Under the pieces are notes generated by a model. That model saw only the letters and a list, made by a program, of their open reading frames with translations, was not told the origin of the DNA and ran no database searches. The translations under genes were made by a program, and so were the position numbers. A DNA stretch of 51,372 nt from Methylotenera sp. (GTDB lineage Bacteria > Pseudomonadota > Gammaproteobacteria > Burkholderiales > Methylophilaceae): the NCBI GenBank assembly GCA_021732365.1, contig JAKFVD010000007.1:1-51372 (forward strand), given 5' to 3'. Below are positions 35,130 through 46,244 of the stretch, one piece after another (the stretch's first letter is position 1; each line of letters begins with the position of its first letter).

Positions 35130-36974
35130 TTAAGCTTTATAAATTTGACCAATTGAAAGGCTAGCCACTTTACGGCGGTAGCCATAAATCAGATTCACAA
35201 TCGCGCGTGACACTAAAACGGCACTAAACATTGAGGTGAGAATGCCTAAAACGTGCACCACGGCAAAGCCTTTAATGGGGCCTGTACCAAACATAAACAG
35301 CGCTAAACCAGCAATCAATGTCGTCACGTTAGAATCTAAAATGGTATCAAAGGCTCTATCGTAACCTGCATGAATACTGGCTTGTGGCGTGTTGCCATTG
35401 CGCAGTTCTTCGCGGATACGCTCATTAATCAGTACGTTTGCATCAATCGCCATACCCAGCGCCAGTGCAATCGCGGCTAACCCTGGTAATGTGAGGGTGG
35501 CTTGTAGCATAGATAAAATAGCTACCAATAACAGCAGGTTAATACCCAAGGCCAGCACAGAAACGCCGCCAAAAACTACGTAATAGATCATCATCATCAC
35601 CGCAATCGCTGCAAAACCCCAAAGCGTAGAATGTACGCCGCGCTTGATATTTTCTTCACCCATGCTTGGGCCTACGGTACGCTCTTCAATGATTTCCATT
35701 GGCGCTGCTAATGCACCCGCCCGTAATAGCAAGGCGATGTCTGTTGCTTCTTGCGTATTGTCCATGCCAGAAATCTGTACGCGACCGCCGCCAATTTCTT
35801 CATTAATCACTGGCGCGGTAATCACTTCGGTGTTGCCTTTTTCAATCAGCAAAATCGCCATGCGTTTGCCCACGTTGTCGCGTGTGACGTTTTTAAAGAT
35901 GCCCGCACCACGGCCATCTAATGTCACGTTAACGATTGAACCACCTGTTTGGTTGTTAACGCCAGGGCCAGCGTCCGTGATTCGGTCGCCTGTCAGCACC
36001 ACATTTTTCTTCACTAAAATTGGGTTGCCATCGCGGTCTTTATACACCTCATCACCAAATGGCACTTGGCCTTTGGCTGCCGCTTCAAGCGTTGCCAAGT
36101 CTTTTTTGTCTTCATCTACCATGCGGATTTCAAGCGTAGCCGTGCGGCCTAAAATTTCTTTGGCTTTCGCCGTATCTTGTACGCCTGGCAATTGCACCAC
36201 AATGCGGTCAAAACCTTGTTGCTGAACGATTGGCTCAGCTACGCCCAGTTCATTAATACGATTGTGCAGGGTTTGTAAGTTTTGCTTAAGCGCAAATTCC
36301 TGGATTTTCTTTTTAGCGGCTTCACCGATGCTTGCGGTTAGGACAAATTCTTTGCCATCGGTTGAATCGTTAAAGGTCAAATCGGGATAATCTTTGCTTA
36401 ATACTTTGCGTGCTGTTTCTAACTCTTTGGTATCGCTAAAGCGCACTTGAACGTTTTGGCCTTCGCGCGAAATACCAAAGTAATTCACTTTTTCGCGGCG
36501 CAGCGCAGTGCGAAAATCGCCCACATTGCTTTCGGCCGATTTATCTAATGCCGCTTTCATATCCACTTGCAGCAAAAAGTGCACGCCACCACGTAAATCC
36601 AAGCCTAAGTACATCGGCTTGGCGCCAATGCCTAGTAGCCAATTCGGCGTTTGTGAAAGTAAATTCAGCGCAACGGTGTAATCTTTGCCTAAGTTAGCAA
36701 TCAGCTTATCTTTGGCTTTGATTTGCGCTTCAGGGTCTGCAAAACGCACTTTTACGCCACTCGCATCCAAATAGATACCATTAAATGGAATATTGGCTAA
36801 TTTAAGCGTTGCTTCTACCTTGCTAAGTAAAGCCGTATCGGCTTTAAGTGATGTTTTGGCAGGGCTAATTTGTACCGCTGGCGACTCACCAAAAAAGTTG
36901 GGTACGGTGTATAGCAGCCCAATCAGAATAACAACGGCAATTAGAATGTATTTCCAGGTAGGGTAGCGGTTCAT
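35130..36974 (-). CDS. secD: Protein translocase subunit SecD
   Basis: 614 residues, six spans. It has the typical first span, LGLDLRGGVHFLLQVD, a large periplasmic P1 domain (about 30-440), and LALGMAIDANVLINERIREELR in span 4, which carries the proton-relay Asp. Normal length for the family. Confidence 0.97.
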   Translation of the reverse strand: MNRYPTWKYILIAVVILIGLLYTVPNFFGESPAVQISPAKTSLKADTALLSKVEATLKLANIPFNGIYLDASGVKVRFADPEAQIKAKDKLIANLGKDYTVALNLLSQTPNWLLGIGAKPMYLGLDLRGGVHFLLQVDMKAALDKSAESNVGDFRTALRREKVNYFGISREGQNVQVRFSDTKELETARKVLSKDYPDLTFNDSTDGKEFVLTASIGEAAKKKIQEFALKQNLQTLHNRINELGVAEPIVQQQGFDRIVVQLPGVQDTAKAKEILGRTATLEIRMVDEDKKDLATLEAAAKGQVPFGDEVYKDRDGNPILVKKNVVLTGDRITDAGPGVNNQTGGSIVNVTLDGRGAGIFKNVTRDNVGKRMAILLIEKGNTEVITAPVINEEIGGGRVQISGMDNTQEATDIALLLRAGALAAPMEIIEERTVGPSMGEENIKRGVHSTLWGFAAIAVMMMIYYVVFGGVSVLALGINLLLLVAILSMLQATLTLPGLAAIALALGMAIDANVLINERIREELRNGNTPQASIHAGYDRAFDTILDSNVTTLIAGLALFMFGTGPIKGFAVVHVLGILTSMFSAVLVSRAIVNLIYGYRRKVASLSIGQIYKA

Positions 36975-37059
36975 AAATGCGGCTCAAAAATACTAAAATT
37001 CAGATTAAATTTAGTAGTCAATTATTGGTTTATAAAAATGTATTGTAGCTATTAAGAGT

Positions 37060-37410
37060 TTAAATCGCTTTAATAGTGCCAGGCGGCAACAAAGTTTGTA
37101 CTGCGTGTTTTTGCACATTAACCGTTGTATTGGCAGCAATTTCAATGCTGATAAAGTTATCGCCCACTTTAGTAATTTTGCCTACTACGCCACCTGTTGT
37201 TGCCACTTCATCGCCTGCTTTAAGCGCGTCAATCATCGCTTTCTGCTGTTTTGCTTGCTTCATTTGCGGACGAATTAGCATAAAGTAAAACAAAGCAAAA
37301 ATGACCGCAAAGGGTAATATTCCTAAAAACTCACCACCTGGTCCAGCTGGAGCTGCGTGTGCGTTACTAATAAATAGATTGTTTAAGTTGGCTAATAGGT
37401 CGTTTAACAT
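37060..37410 (-). CDS. yajC: YajC, Sec translocase accessory subunit
   Basis: 116 residues. One span (FAVIFALFYFMLIRPQMKQAKQQ) is followed by a small soluble domain (LKAGDEVATTGGVVGKI). It is first in the yajC-secD-secF operon and follows tgt, the usual order. A CTGTGC/GCACAG hairpin at 37439-37457 separates tgt from yajC and may attenuate read-through. Confidence 0.95.
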   Translation of the reverse strand: MLNDLLANLNNLFISNAHAAPAGPGGEFLGILPFAVIFALFYFMLIRPQMKQAKQQKAMIDALKAGDEVATTGGVVGKITKVGDNFISIEIAANTTVNVQKHAVQTLLPPGTIKAI

Positions 37411-37462
37411 GCGGAATAACTTTCAAATAATTTTTTAACTGTGCGATTTTAGCACAGACTGT

Positions 37463-38706
<1,244 letters not shown>

Positions 38707-38720
38707 TTAGCATAAGCAAA

Positions 38721-38744
38721 TTAAGTATGCTTTGTTATACTTAA
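38721..38744. promoter_or_regulatory. Dyad overlapping the pssA promoter
   Basis: TTAAGTAT (38721-38728) and ATACTTAA (38737-38744) flank 8 nt. The right arm overlaps a TATACT -10 (38736-38741), so it could be an operator. Confidence 0.35.
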
Positions 38745-38753
38745 CCATTATTT

Positions 38754-39557
38754 ATGAGTAGGCGAACAATTATGGCTGTTGTTAAACCACGCACACCACG
38801 TAAGGAAGTCGACACATTAAAAACCCGTGGCATTTATTTGCTGCCAAATTTGTTTACATCGGCTGCGCTATTTGCAGGTTTTTACGCCATCGTGCAAGCG
38901 ATGAATTCCAATTTTGAGCAATCTGCAATTGCCATTTTTATTGCCATGGTGATGGATGGTTTAGATGGACGCGTCGCGCGTATGACCAATACCACCAGTG
39001 CATTTGGGGCAGAATACGATAGCTTGTCTGATATGGTGTCATTTGGCGTTGCGCCAGCCTTGATTATGTACGTATGGGCGTTAAAGCCCATGGGTAAATT
39101 GGGCTGGATTGCGGCCTTTATTTATTGTGCATGCGCCGCTTTAAGACTGGCTCGTTTTAATACCAAATTAGAGGATGCGCATCAAGACAAGCGTTACTTT
39201 CAAGGCTTACCTAGCCCAGCGTCTGCGGCTTTGTTAGCCGGTTTTGTATGGGTTTCGTATGAATACAATATCGATGGCCGCGAAATATTTTTTGGCGCGA
39301 TTCAAATCAAATGGCTGGCATGGGGTTTAACGGTATTTGCGGCGGGCAGCATGGTTAGTGACCTTAAATTTTACTCAGGAAAAGATATTAACTTAAAAGA
39401 AAGTGTACCTTTTGTGGCCATTTTAGCCATTGTGATGGCTTTCGTTTTGGTTTCATACAGCCCGCCAGAAGTGTTGTTTACCGTAGTATTGGTGTATGCG
39501 CTGTCTGGATACTATATCTGGGCAAAATCCAAATTAAGTAGAAAAGTATCAGTTTAA
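38754..39557 (+). CDS. pssA: CDP-diacylglycerol-serine O-phosphatidyltransferase
   Basis: 267 residues; an ATG 18 nt later is an alternative start. The CDP-alcohol phosphotransferase motif is complete: DGLDGRVAR, eight residues, GAEYDSLSD. About seven spans. It makes phosphatidylserine, the precursor of phosphatidylethanolamine. pssA followed by leuA is a common order in this group. Confidence 0.93.
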   Translation: MSRRTIMAVVKPRTPRKEVDTLKTRGIYLLPNLFTSAALFAGFYAIVQAMNSNFEQSAIAIFIAMVMDGLDGRVARMTNTTSAFGAEYDSLSDMVSFGVAPALIMYVWALKPMGKLGWIAAFIYCACAALRLARFNTKLEDAHQDKRYFQGLPSPASAALLAGFVWVSYEYNIDGREIFFGAIQIKWLAWGLTVFAAGSMVSDLKFYSGKDINLKESVPFVAILAIVMAFVLVSYSPPEVLFTVVLVYALSGYYIWAKSKLSRKVSV

Positions 39558-39582
39558 TTACTTTTTAATTACAGGTAACTGC

Positions 39583-39611
39583 TTGAAAATTAATCATTAA
39601 ATCCTTATAAT
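39583..39611 (+). promoter_or_regulatory. Promoter of the leuL-leuA unit
   Basis: TTGAAA (39583-39588), 17 nt, TATAAT (39606-39611): near-consensus sigma-70. The expected start is about 39618, the A of the leader peptide ATG. Confidence 0.8.
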
Positions 39612-39617
39612 GTTTAT

Positions 39618-39704
39618 ATGTTGAATTCATTCACATTTAAAGCAACACCTTTCCACGCTGGCTTATTACTAAGCCTAGATCTGCTGCGCGCCAGCGCACA
39701 CTAA
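39618..39704 (+). CDS. leuL: Leucine-rich leader peptide of leuA
   Basis: 28 residues with a run of leucines (GLLLSLDLLRASAH) encoded by TTA TTA CTA AGC CTA GAT CTG CTG just before the stop. Such a leader senses charged tRNA-Leu by ribosome stalling. It has no upstream Shine-Dalgarno, and the promoter places the transcript start at its ATG, so it is probably read from a leaderless mRNA. Downstream lie a GCTGTAT/ATACAGC hairpin (39737-39754), an AATTGC/GCAATT stem (39770-39790) and two TTGCGGCAA copies, but no classical terminator with a T-run. The mechanism after stalling is therefore unclear. Confidence 0.7.
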   Translation: MLNSFTFKATPFHAGLLLSLDLLRASAH

Positions 39705-39826
39705 ACTCACACCCAAAAAATTAAGTCTTTACGCTCGCTGTATTCGCATACAGCAGGTAAAATTATTGCAATTGCATTTTTGCGGCAATTTAAAACGCTT
39801 GCGGCAAACATTAGGAATATAAAGCC

Positions 39827-41371
39827 ATGAACAATCAACAAAACCAAATTATTATTTTTGATACCACTTTGCGCGATGGTGAACAAAGCCCAGGCGCATC
39901 CATGACTAAAGAAGAAAAAATCCGTATTGCGCGCCAGCTTGAAAAATTGGGTGTGAACGTGATTGAAGCAGGTTTTGCCGCTGCCAGCCCAGGCGATTTT
40001 GATGCAATTTCGGAAATCGCCAAAATCATTAAAAATTCAACTGTATGCTCACTTGCGCGTGCCAGTGAGAACGATGTACGCCGCGCAGGTGAAGCGATTA
40101 AGCATGCTGCAAGCGGCCGTATTCATACCTTTATTGCCACCAGCAAAATACACATGGAAAACAAATTGCGCATGACCGAAGATCAAGTGGTTGAGCGTGC
40201 GGTACAAGCCGTCAAATGGGCCTTGGAATATACGCCTGATGTGGAATTCTCAGCCGAAGATGCGGTACGTTCTGAGATTGACTTCTTAGTGCGCGTGTTT
40301 GATGCCGTGATTGAAGCGGGTGCCAAAACCATTAACGTGCCAGATACGGTGGGTTATTCCATACCTGCACCATGGGGTGAAACCATGGCGACATTGATTA
40401 GGCGCGTTAAGAATTCAGACAAAGTGGTTTGGAGTACGCATTGCCATAACGATTTGGGCATGGCGGTTGCCAACTCATTGGCAGCCGTGATGGGCGGAGC
40501 ACGTCAGGTGGAATGTACCATTAATGGTTTAGGTGAGCGCGCTGGTAACGCCAGCTTAGAAGAAGTGGTGATGGCCTTGCGCACGCGTAAAGATATTTTC
40601 AAACTTGAAACAAGCATTGATACCACGCAAATCGTGCCAACTTCTAAATTGGTCTCTACCATCACCGGTTACCCCGTGCAGCCAAATAAGGCGATTGTGG
40701 GTGCTAACGCGTTTGCACACGAAAGCGGCATTCACCAAGATGGCGTATTAAAACACCGCGAAACTTATGAAATCATGCGCGCCGAAGATGTAGGCTGGAA
40801 CGCCAACAAATTAACTTTGGGCAAATTGTCTGGCCGCAATGCCTTTAGGACACGCTTAAAAGAGTTAGGCATCGAGTTGGAATCGGAAGATGCAGTTAAC
40901 GCAGCTTTTGCGCGATTTAAAACTTTGGCAGATAAAAAATCAGAGATTTTTGATGAAGATTTGCATGCTTTGGTGAGCGATGAATTTGTGCATGAAGCCA
41001 GTGAAAATTATAAATTGGTGTATTTGCAAGTTGCCAGCCAAACGGGTGAAGTGCCGCATGCCATCATTACCTTATCTGACAACAGCGTAGAAAAACGCGC
41101 TGAGGCAGATGGCGGTGGTCCAGTAGATGCGACATTTAAAGCGATTGAAAGCATGGTCAATAGTGATGCTGAATTGCAATTATATTCAGTCAACAATATC
41201 ACCAGCGGCACCGATGCTCAGGGTGAAGTGACGGTGCGTTTGGCCAAAGGCGGGCGTATTGTGAATGGGCAGGGCGCGGATACCGATATTGTGGTGGCCT
41301 CGGCTAAAGCGTATTTAAATGGCTTGAATAAGTTGTATTCAAAAGATGAGAAGATGAATCCGCAACTTTAA
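39827..41371 (+). CDS. leuA: 2-isopropylmalate synthase
   Basis: 514 residues. The HMGL-like TIM barrel has [17 protein letters not shown] and the metal-binding HCHND. A C-terminal LeuA allosteric domain starts near 390 and would bind leucine as feedback inhibitor. It condenses acetyl-CoA with 2-oxoisovalerate, the first step of leucine synthesis. AGGAAT precedes the ATG. Expression is probably controlled by the leader peptide upstream. Confidence 0.97.
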   Translation: MNNQQNQIIIFDTTLRDGEQSPGASMTKEEKIRIARQLEKLGVNVIEAGFAAASPGDFDAISEIAKIIKNSTVCSLARASENDVRRAGEAIKHAASGRIHTFIATSKIHMENKLRMTEDQVVERAVQAVKWALEYTPDVEFSAEDAVRSEIDFLVRVFDAVIEAGAKTINVPDTVGYSIPAPWGETMATLIRRVKNSDKVVWSTHCHNDLGMAVANSLAAVMGGARQVECTINGLGERAGNASLEEVVMALRTRKDIFKLETSIDTTQIVPTSKLVSTITGYPVQPNKAIVGANAFAHESGIHQDGVLKHRETYEIMRAEDVGWNANKLTLGKLSGRNAFRTRLKELGIELESEDAVNAAFARFKTLADKKSEIFDEDLHALVSDEFVHEASENYKLVYLQVASQTGEVPHAIITLSDNSVEKRAEADGGGPVDATFKAIESMVNSDAELQLYSVNNITSGTDAQGEVTVRLAKGGRIVNGQGADTDIVVASAKAYLNGLNKLYSKDEKMNPQL

Positions 41372-41389
41372 AAAAATAGGATTACGCGC

Positions 41390-41635
41390 ATGTTAGCGAG
41401 AATATTTTCAGGTTTTTTGGGTCTATTATTTACTCTCATTAGTTTAAGCACTGTTTTTGACGGTTCTTTTAAACTGGTAGAAGGTAAGTATGGCTGGACG
41501 ATACCTTTCTTAGGGATTGCGTTTATGGTTTATGCAATAGGTGGGCAAACATTACTAAGAAAATATTTTCCAATGTGGGCAGAGAGTGAAGAAAAGCTAG
41601 TAACTAAAAAAAATGAAAATGAAGTTCAAAATTGA
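41390..41635 (+). CDS. Small two-span membrane protein
   Basis: 81 residues. Two hydrophobic segments (IFSGFLGLLFTLISLSTVF, PFLGIAFMVYAIGGQ) and a charged tail. AGGAT precedes the start. It lies 18 bp after leuA and overlaps the transporter start, so it belongs to the same operon. No function is recognised. Confidence 0.6.
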   Translation: MLARIFSGFLGLLFTLISLSTVFDGSFKLVEGKYGWTIPFLGIAFMVYAIGGQTLLRKYFPMWAESEEKLVTKKNENEVQN

Positions 41636-42519
41636 ATTCTTTTTTGTATAAAAGACAAACTATTTTTATTATCGTAGCCCTGTTTTGCACCTATTTTATT
41701 TGGGGTTCAACATACTTAGCGATTAAATTCGGTATCGAAAGCTTCCCACCATTTTTAATGGGTGGCCTACGTTTTACCGTCGCTGGTATTTTATTGTATG
41801 TGGTGATGCGTTTTTTTGGTGCGCCAAATCCATCTAAGCAGGAGTGGCTTGGTGCAACGGCGGTTGGTATTTTATTGCCAGCACTCGGCAACGGTACAGT
41901 TTGCTTCGTGCAGCAAACCGTTTCATCTAGCGTGGCGGCACTGGCGATTGCCACTGCGCCAATCTGGATGGCGATTTTTTCATCCTTTTGGGGCCATAAA
42001 ATCACAAAGCAAGAGTGGCTAGGCATTGCGGTAGGTTTTGTGGGCATTGCCATGCTGAACTTTGGTGGTAGCTTACATGGCCAACTTTTTAGTGCATTAT
42101 TGCTGATTTTTGCAGCGGCTACTTGGTCGTTCGGTTCGGTTTGGGGTAAGTATTTAAGCATGCCAGCAGGGCTAATGGCGCCAGCCTGCCAAATGTTAAT
42201 GGGCGGCATTGCTTTGCTGATTTTTAGCGCGTTGCAAGGTGAGCAATATCCTAGCGCGATTAGCCTAAAATCGTGGGGTGCGATGTTATTTTTAATTGTG
42301 TTAGGCTCACTTGTTGCCTACAGCGCTTATCAATATTTGCTTAAAACGGTGCGTCCGCTTGTTGCCAGTAGCAATACATTTGTGAACCCCATTGTAGCGT
42401 TTGCGGTAGGTATTTGGTTGGCCAATGAAGAAGTGACTCACAATGAATATATTGCGCTGGCAGTGATTTTAGTGGGTGTGTTTTTAGTGCTTTCTGCTGA
42501 GAATAAAAATTCGGTCTAA
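41632..42519 (+). CDS. EamA-family (DMT) transporter
   Basis: 295 residues, ten spans in two EamA repeats: FIWGSTYLAIKFGIESFPPF and LRFTVAG in the first, WSFGSVWGKYLSMP and a PLVASSNTFVNPIVAF/GIWLANEEV signature in the second. It starts with TTG overlapping the upstream stop (TTGA). RhaT/YdcZ-type relatives export amino acids or metabolites; here the substrate is unknown, though its place after leuA makes an amino acid plausible. Confidence 0.88.
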   Translation: MNSFLYKRQTIFIIVALFCTYFIWGSTYLAIKFGIESFPPFLMGGLRFTVAGILLYVVMRFFGAPNPSKQEWLGATAVGILLPALGNGTVCFVQQTVSSSVAALAIATAPIWMAIFSSFWGHKITKQEWLGIAVGFVGIAMLNFGGSLHGQLFSALLLIFAAATWSFGSVWGKYLSMPAGLMAPACQMLMGGIALLIFSALQGEQYPSAISLKSWGAMLFLIVLGSLVAYSAYQYLLKTVRPLVASSNTFVNPIVAFAVGIWLANEEVTHNEYIALAVILVGVFLVLSAENKNSV

Positions 42520-42579
42520 AAAAGGTGTTAAGTCACTTTGTTTGAATGGCTTTATTTAAATGAATGCGTAATGGAGTAA

Positions 42580-43245
42580 ATGTTGAACTTAGCTTTATTT
42601 GATCTTGATAACACCTTGCTGGCGGGCGATTCTGACTACAACTGGAGTTTGTTTTTAATTGATGAAGGTTTGCTGGATGCTGAAACCCATCACGACCGCA
42701 ATGAACAATTTTACCTGGATTACAAAAATGGCAATTTGGATATCTTTGCCTTTTTGCAATTTCAGTTGCAACCATTAAGCCAGCATCCTAAAAAATTCTT
42801 GGATGAATTGCATGTTAAATATATGCAAAAAGTGATTAAGCCAATGATGACGGATAAAGCGCAGGCATTGGTTAATCAGCATAAAGCGGCTGGTGACTTG
42901 TGTGTAGTGATTACCGCTACCAATAGTTTCGTTACTAAACCTATTGCAACCGCTTATGGTATTGAGCACCTAATTGGCACCGACCCCGAAATGGTCAACG
43001 GTCAATATACAGGCGGTGTGAGCGGTGTACCCAGTTTTCAAGAGGGCAAAGTGACCCGCATCAATCAATGGTTAGCTGAGCGCGGCAAAACCTTAAGTGA
43101 TTATGAAAAAAGCTATTTTTACAGTGATTCGCACAATGATTTGCCACTCATGAAGTTGGTCACGAATCCAGTAGCGGTGGACGCAGACGCAACCTTAACG
43201 GCCTACGCGATTGAAAAAAACTGGCCCATGATCAGCTTGCGCTAG
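42580..43245 (+). CDS. HAD-IB family phosphatase (SerB-like)
   Basis: 221 residues. Motif I is FDLDNTLLAGDSD (nucleophile Asp8, Asp10), motif II ITATNSF, motif III/IV KVTRINQWL and YFYSDSHNDLPLM. Relatives hydrolyse phosphoserine, histidinol phosphate or lysophosphatidic-type substrates; the exact one is not evident. Confidence 0.88.
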   Translation: MLNLALFDLDNTLLAGDSDYNWSLFLIDEGLLDAETHHDRNEQFYLDYKNGNLDIFAFLQFQLQPLSQHPKKFLDELHVKYMQKVIKPMMTDKAQALVNQHKAAGDLCVVITATNSFVTKPIATAYGIEHLIGTDPEMVNGQYTGGVSGVPSFQEGKVTRINQWLAERGKTLSDYEKSYFYSDSHNDLPLMKLVTNPVAVDADATLTAYAIEKNWPMISLR

Positions 43246-43384
43246 CGCCAATAAATTCAAACTGTTATGAAGCCTCTTTTTTATACTAAGCCTAAGCCAA
43301 ATTCATATTACTGACATCTGCCAACACTATTTTACGAGTATACGTATAGCTTAAGCGCTGCAAATATAATAAAAGGTGATTGAC

Positions 43385-45508
43385 GTGAAAGCTCTGAAAT
43401 GTTGGATGTTAGTGCTGGTTTTGAGTTGTTGCGGCAACGTTTTAGCCGATGTTAATAAAGCGAATCAACTTTATCTGCAAAAAGATTATCCCTCTGCATT
43501 AAAAGCCTATTTGCCTTTGGCAAAAGCTGGCGATGACTACGCACAGCAGCAACTGGGCATTATGTATACCTTTGGTTTTGGCACGCCAGTTAACCCAAAT
43601 GAAGCGTTTATGTGGTTTGAAAAAGCCAAATCTCAAGGCAAGCCAGAAGCGCAGTACTGGTATGGAATGTCAATTCTAAACGGCAACGGCACACCAAAAT
43701 CCCCCGAAAATTCTATCGCTTGGTTAGAGAAATCTGCTAACCAAGGCAATGCCGATGCCCAAAATACGTTGGGTGTTTTGCATATGGTGGGGTTGGGTAC
43801 AAAGATTGATTATAAAGAATCGTTTAAATGGAATACCAAGGCCGCTAATGCTGGCAAAGCGGAGGCGATGTACAACCTTGGCCAATTGTTTGAGAAAGGC
43901 ACTGGCGTTAGTCAAAGTGCTGTTAAAGCAGTTTATTGGTACGAACAAGCCGCAAAACAAGGTTTTACAATGGCAGAGTTTGAATTAGGCGTGGCTTATG
44001 CTCAGGGCTTAGCAGGCTATATTAAGGATATAGACAAAGCGATTTTTTGGTATAAAAAGGCGGCTAGCAAAGGCAGTTTGCATGCGCAGGCTAATTTAGG
44101 GCAAATATATTTAAATCAATCTAAAAAAGACCCTAAAAAACTAGCAGAAGCAATTGACTGGTATACAAAAGCGGCAGAGCTTGGTGAGGTGAAATCTCAA
44201 ATGTTAATAGCCACGTTTTACAGATATGGTGAAGGTGTCGCTGAAAATCCGCTCACAGGCTTATATTGGATGCGAAAATCTGCTGCTGCGGGGTATGAGC
44301 CCGCTGTGAAAAGCTTACAAGAAATGGAAGTTAAGAGAAAATTGACAGTAAAAGAAGCTACGTCACACTATTTTGAGCGTGCAGGTAAATGGCAAGAAAA
44401 GACATTGGCTGAGCTTGCAACTACTACTAATGCAAACGATGGGAAGCAACAAGAAAAATTGGCAATTGCCTATCATTATGGTCTTTTAAATAGCGCTGTT
44501 AATAAACTGAAAGCTGTAGAAACCTATTTAAATGTGATGCGATTGCAGCCAACAGAAAGTAACTTAACTACCCAGAAAAATTTAGCATCAATTTATATCG
44601 ATGGCTTAACAGCAGTAGACGATGCTGTAGAGGCTAAATTAAAAATAGACCAAATGGCACAAGCTGGCGATGCCGCCGCTATGCGATTTTTGGCGCGCTT
44701 TTACATAAATTACTACGATGGATATGGACACAACGCGAAGTTAGCTAAATTTTGGTATGGCAAATTGGCGCAAATGGGCGACAAACGCGCCCAATTGGCT
44801 TTGGCAAGGTCTTATCAGTCAAGCTATCCAAATCAGAAAGGACCAGAATCTGAGCCAGATTACAAGCAAGCGCTGTATTGGCTTAAAAAGGCGGCAACGG
44901 ATGAAACCCCCTATGCACAGTATGAGCTTGCAGAAGTTTATATTAGCGGGCGCGGCGGTGAGAAAAATAATGAAGAGCAAATGAAGCTTCTGAAAAAAGC
45001 AGCAGACAAAGGTGTTTTAGATGCAAAAACTGCTTTGGCAGAAGCGTATCAAAAAGGTGAAATAACGGCGCAGGATAATGCAAAAGCTATGATGTTATTT
45101 GAAGAAATCGCACTTGAAAATTGCGGCACAAGTTTTGAAAATTTTATTCACAGTGCTACAAAAGTAGGCCAATTACATGAATTAAATGCGAATAAAATTC
45201 AAAGTTTTGTTTGGTATAGCTTGGTGTTAGAGGCGAGAGATGGTAAAACGATTTGCCCTAGTAAAAGCTCAGCTACTGTAGCTAGTGGGAGCACACACAG
45301 TATGTTCGGTAATGAACATCATTTAAATCTTGAGCAAGATTCGCCACAAATGGGTTTTGCGGTGGGTGTTTTTTCTGATGATTTTTTTATAAAAAGAAAC
45401 AAGCAGGAAAAAGCTAACTTAAATAATATTCAGAAATCCATGAATACTGAAGAGTTGAACCTAGCAAAAAAAGCATTAGCCGACTGGAAAAATTTACATA
45501 GCAAGTAA
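43385..45508 (+). CDS. Sel1-repeat (TPR-like) secreted protein
   Basis: 707 residues from the GTG at 43385, which follows AAAAGGTGA; a GTG 9 nt earlier overlaps that site. A signal peptide ends near VLADVN. The body has at least nine Sel1-like repeats of about 36 residues (AQQQLGIMYTFGFGTPVNPNEA, AMYNLGQLFEKGTGV, AQLALARSY). Sel1 repeats are protein-binding scaffolds. A tail with Asn/Lys follows. The next gene encodes a periplasmic coiled-coil protein in the same direction 19 bp on, so the two may act together in the periplasm. Confidence 0.85.
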   Translation: MKALKCWMLVLVLSCCGNVLADVNKANQLYLQKDYPSALKAYLPLAKAGDDYAQQQLGIMYTFGFGTPVNPNEAFMWFEKAKSQGKPEAQYWYGMSILNGNGTPKSPENSIAWLEKSANQGNADAQNTLGVLHMVGLGTKIDYKESFKWNTKAANAGKAEAMYNLGQLFEKGTGVSQSAVKAVYWYEQAAKQGFTMAEFELGVAYAQGLAGYIKDIDKAIFWYKKAASKGSLHAQANLGQIYLNQSKKDPKKLAEAIDWYTKAAELGEVKSQMLIATFYRYGEGVAENPLTGLYWMRKSAAAGYEPAVKSLQEMEVKRKLTVKEATSHYFERAGKWQEKTLAELATTTNANDGKQQEKLAIAYHYGLLNSAVNKLKAVETYLNVMRLQPTESNLTTQKNLASIYIDGLTAVDDAVEAKLKIDQMAQAGDAAAMRFLARFYINYYDGYGHNAKLAKFWYGKLAQMGDKRAQLALARSYQSSYPNQKGPESEPDYKQALYWLKKAATDETPYAQYELAEVYISGRGGEKNNEEQMKLLKKAADKGVLDAKTALAEAYQKGEITAQDNAKAMMLFEEIALENCGTSFENFIHSATKVGQLHELNANKIQSFVWYSLVLEARDGKTICPSKSSATVASGSTHSMFGNEHHLNLEQDSPQMGFAVGVFSDDFFIKRNKQEKANLNNIQKSMNTEELNLAKKALADWKNLHSK

Positions 45509-45527
45509 GATTAACCTACCAAAAACG

Positions 45528-46235
45528 ATGAAAAATATGCACAACACATTATTCAAAAATTTAATATTATTAATGGTTAACTTGCCGCTAGCGGTAGCCA
45601 GTTTTAATAGCTCTGCGGCAGAGGAAGCACCAAAATCTGTACGCTTACCCGCTATTTACCATGTTTTGGATGACCCCAGTAAACCAGATAAACCGACCAT
45701 TACCATACAAGAAATTGATCGCTGCATGGGCGCAGATAGCAAGGTTAAAAAGCAATTTGAGACTATTCAAGCAGAATCGGATGCGCTAAACACTGAATCG
45801 TTAGCGGCCGAAACAAAGATTAAAAATATTGACGCAGAGCGTGCTGATATTGATAAACAAGCATCTGTTGTGAATGCTGAAATGGCCGAAATTAATCAAA
45901 ATAGTGCTGCTTTGGATAAGCAAAAAGCGGAATTATCTGTATTAACTGCTAACAAGAAGATGGATGCGGCGACTGCGAAAAAAGTAAACGCCCAAATTAA
46001 CCAATACAATAATCAAACAAATCAACATAACAAACGTTTGATGGCGGCCAATGAAAAGGTAAAACAGTTTCAGCAAACACAGAAAGAATTTAACGACAAA
46101 TTAAACGCAGTAAAAACAGAACTAGATGCTTACAACGAAAAAGTTAACGTGTTTAAAGTGCGAAAAAGTGAGTTTGATGCCTCTATTGTTGGTTATCGTG
46201 AAAAGTGTGATGGTGAGCGCAAGCTTGTTCAATAA
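45528..46235 (+). CDS. Periplasmic coiled-coil protein
   Basis: 235 residues. The signal peptide ends near SSAAEE. From about 70 to 225 the sequence is one long heptad-like coiled coil (ETIQAESDALNTESLAAETK, NAQINQYNNQTNQHNKRL), bounded by single cysteines at both ends (DRCMGA, REKCDGE) that could form disulfides. No family is recognised. It converges with ypjD. Confidence 0.65.
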   Translation: MKNMHNTLFKNLILLMVNLPLAVASFNSSAAEEAPKSVRLPAIYHVLDDPSKPDKPTITIQEIDRCMGADSKVKKQFETIQAESDALNTESLAAETKIKNIDAERADIDKQASVVNAEMAEINQNSAALDKQKAELSVLTANKKMDAATAKKVNAQINQYNNQTNQHNKRLMAANEKVKQFQQTQKEFNDKLNAVKTELDAYNEKVNVFKVRKSEFDASIVGYREKCDGERKLVQ

Positions 46236-46244
46236 CTCACTAAC

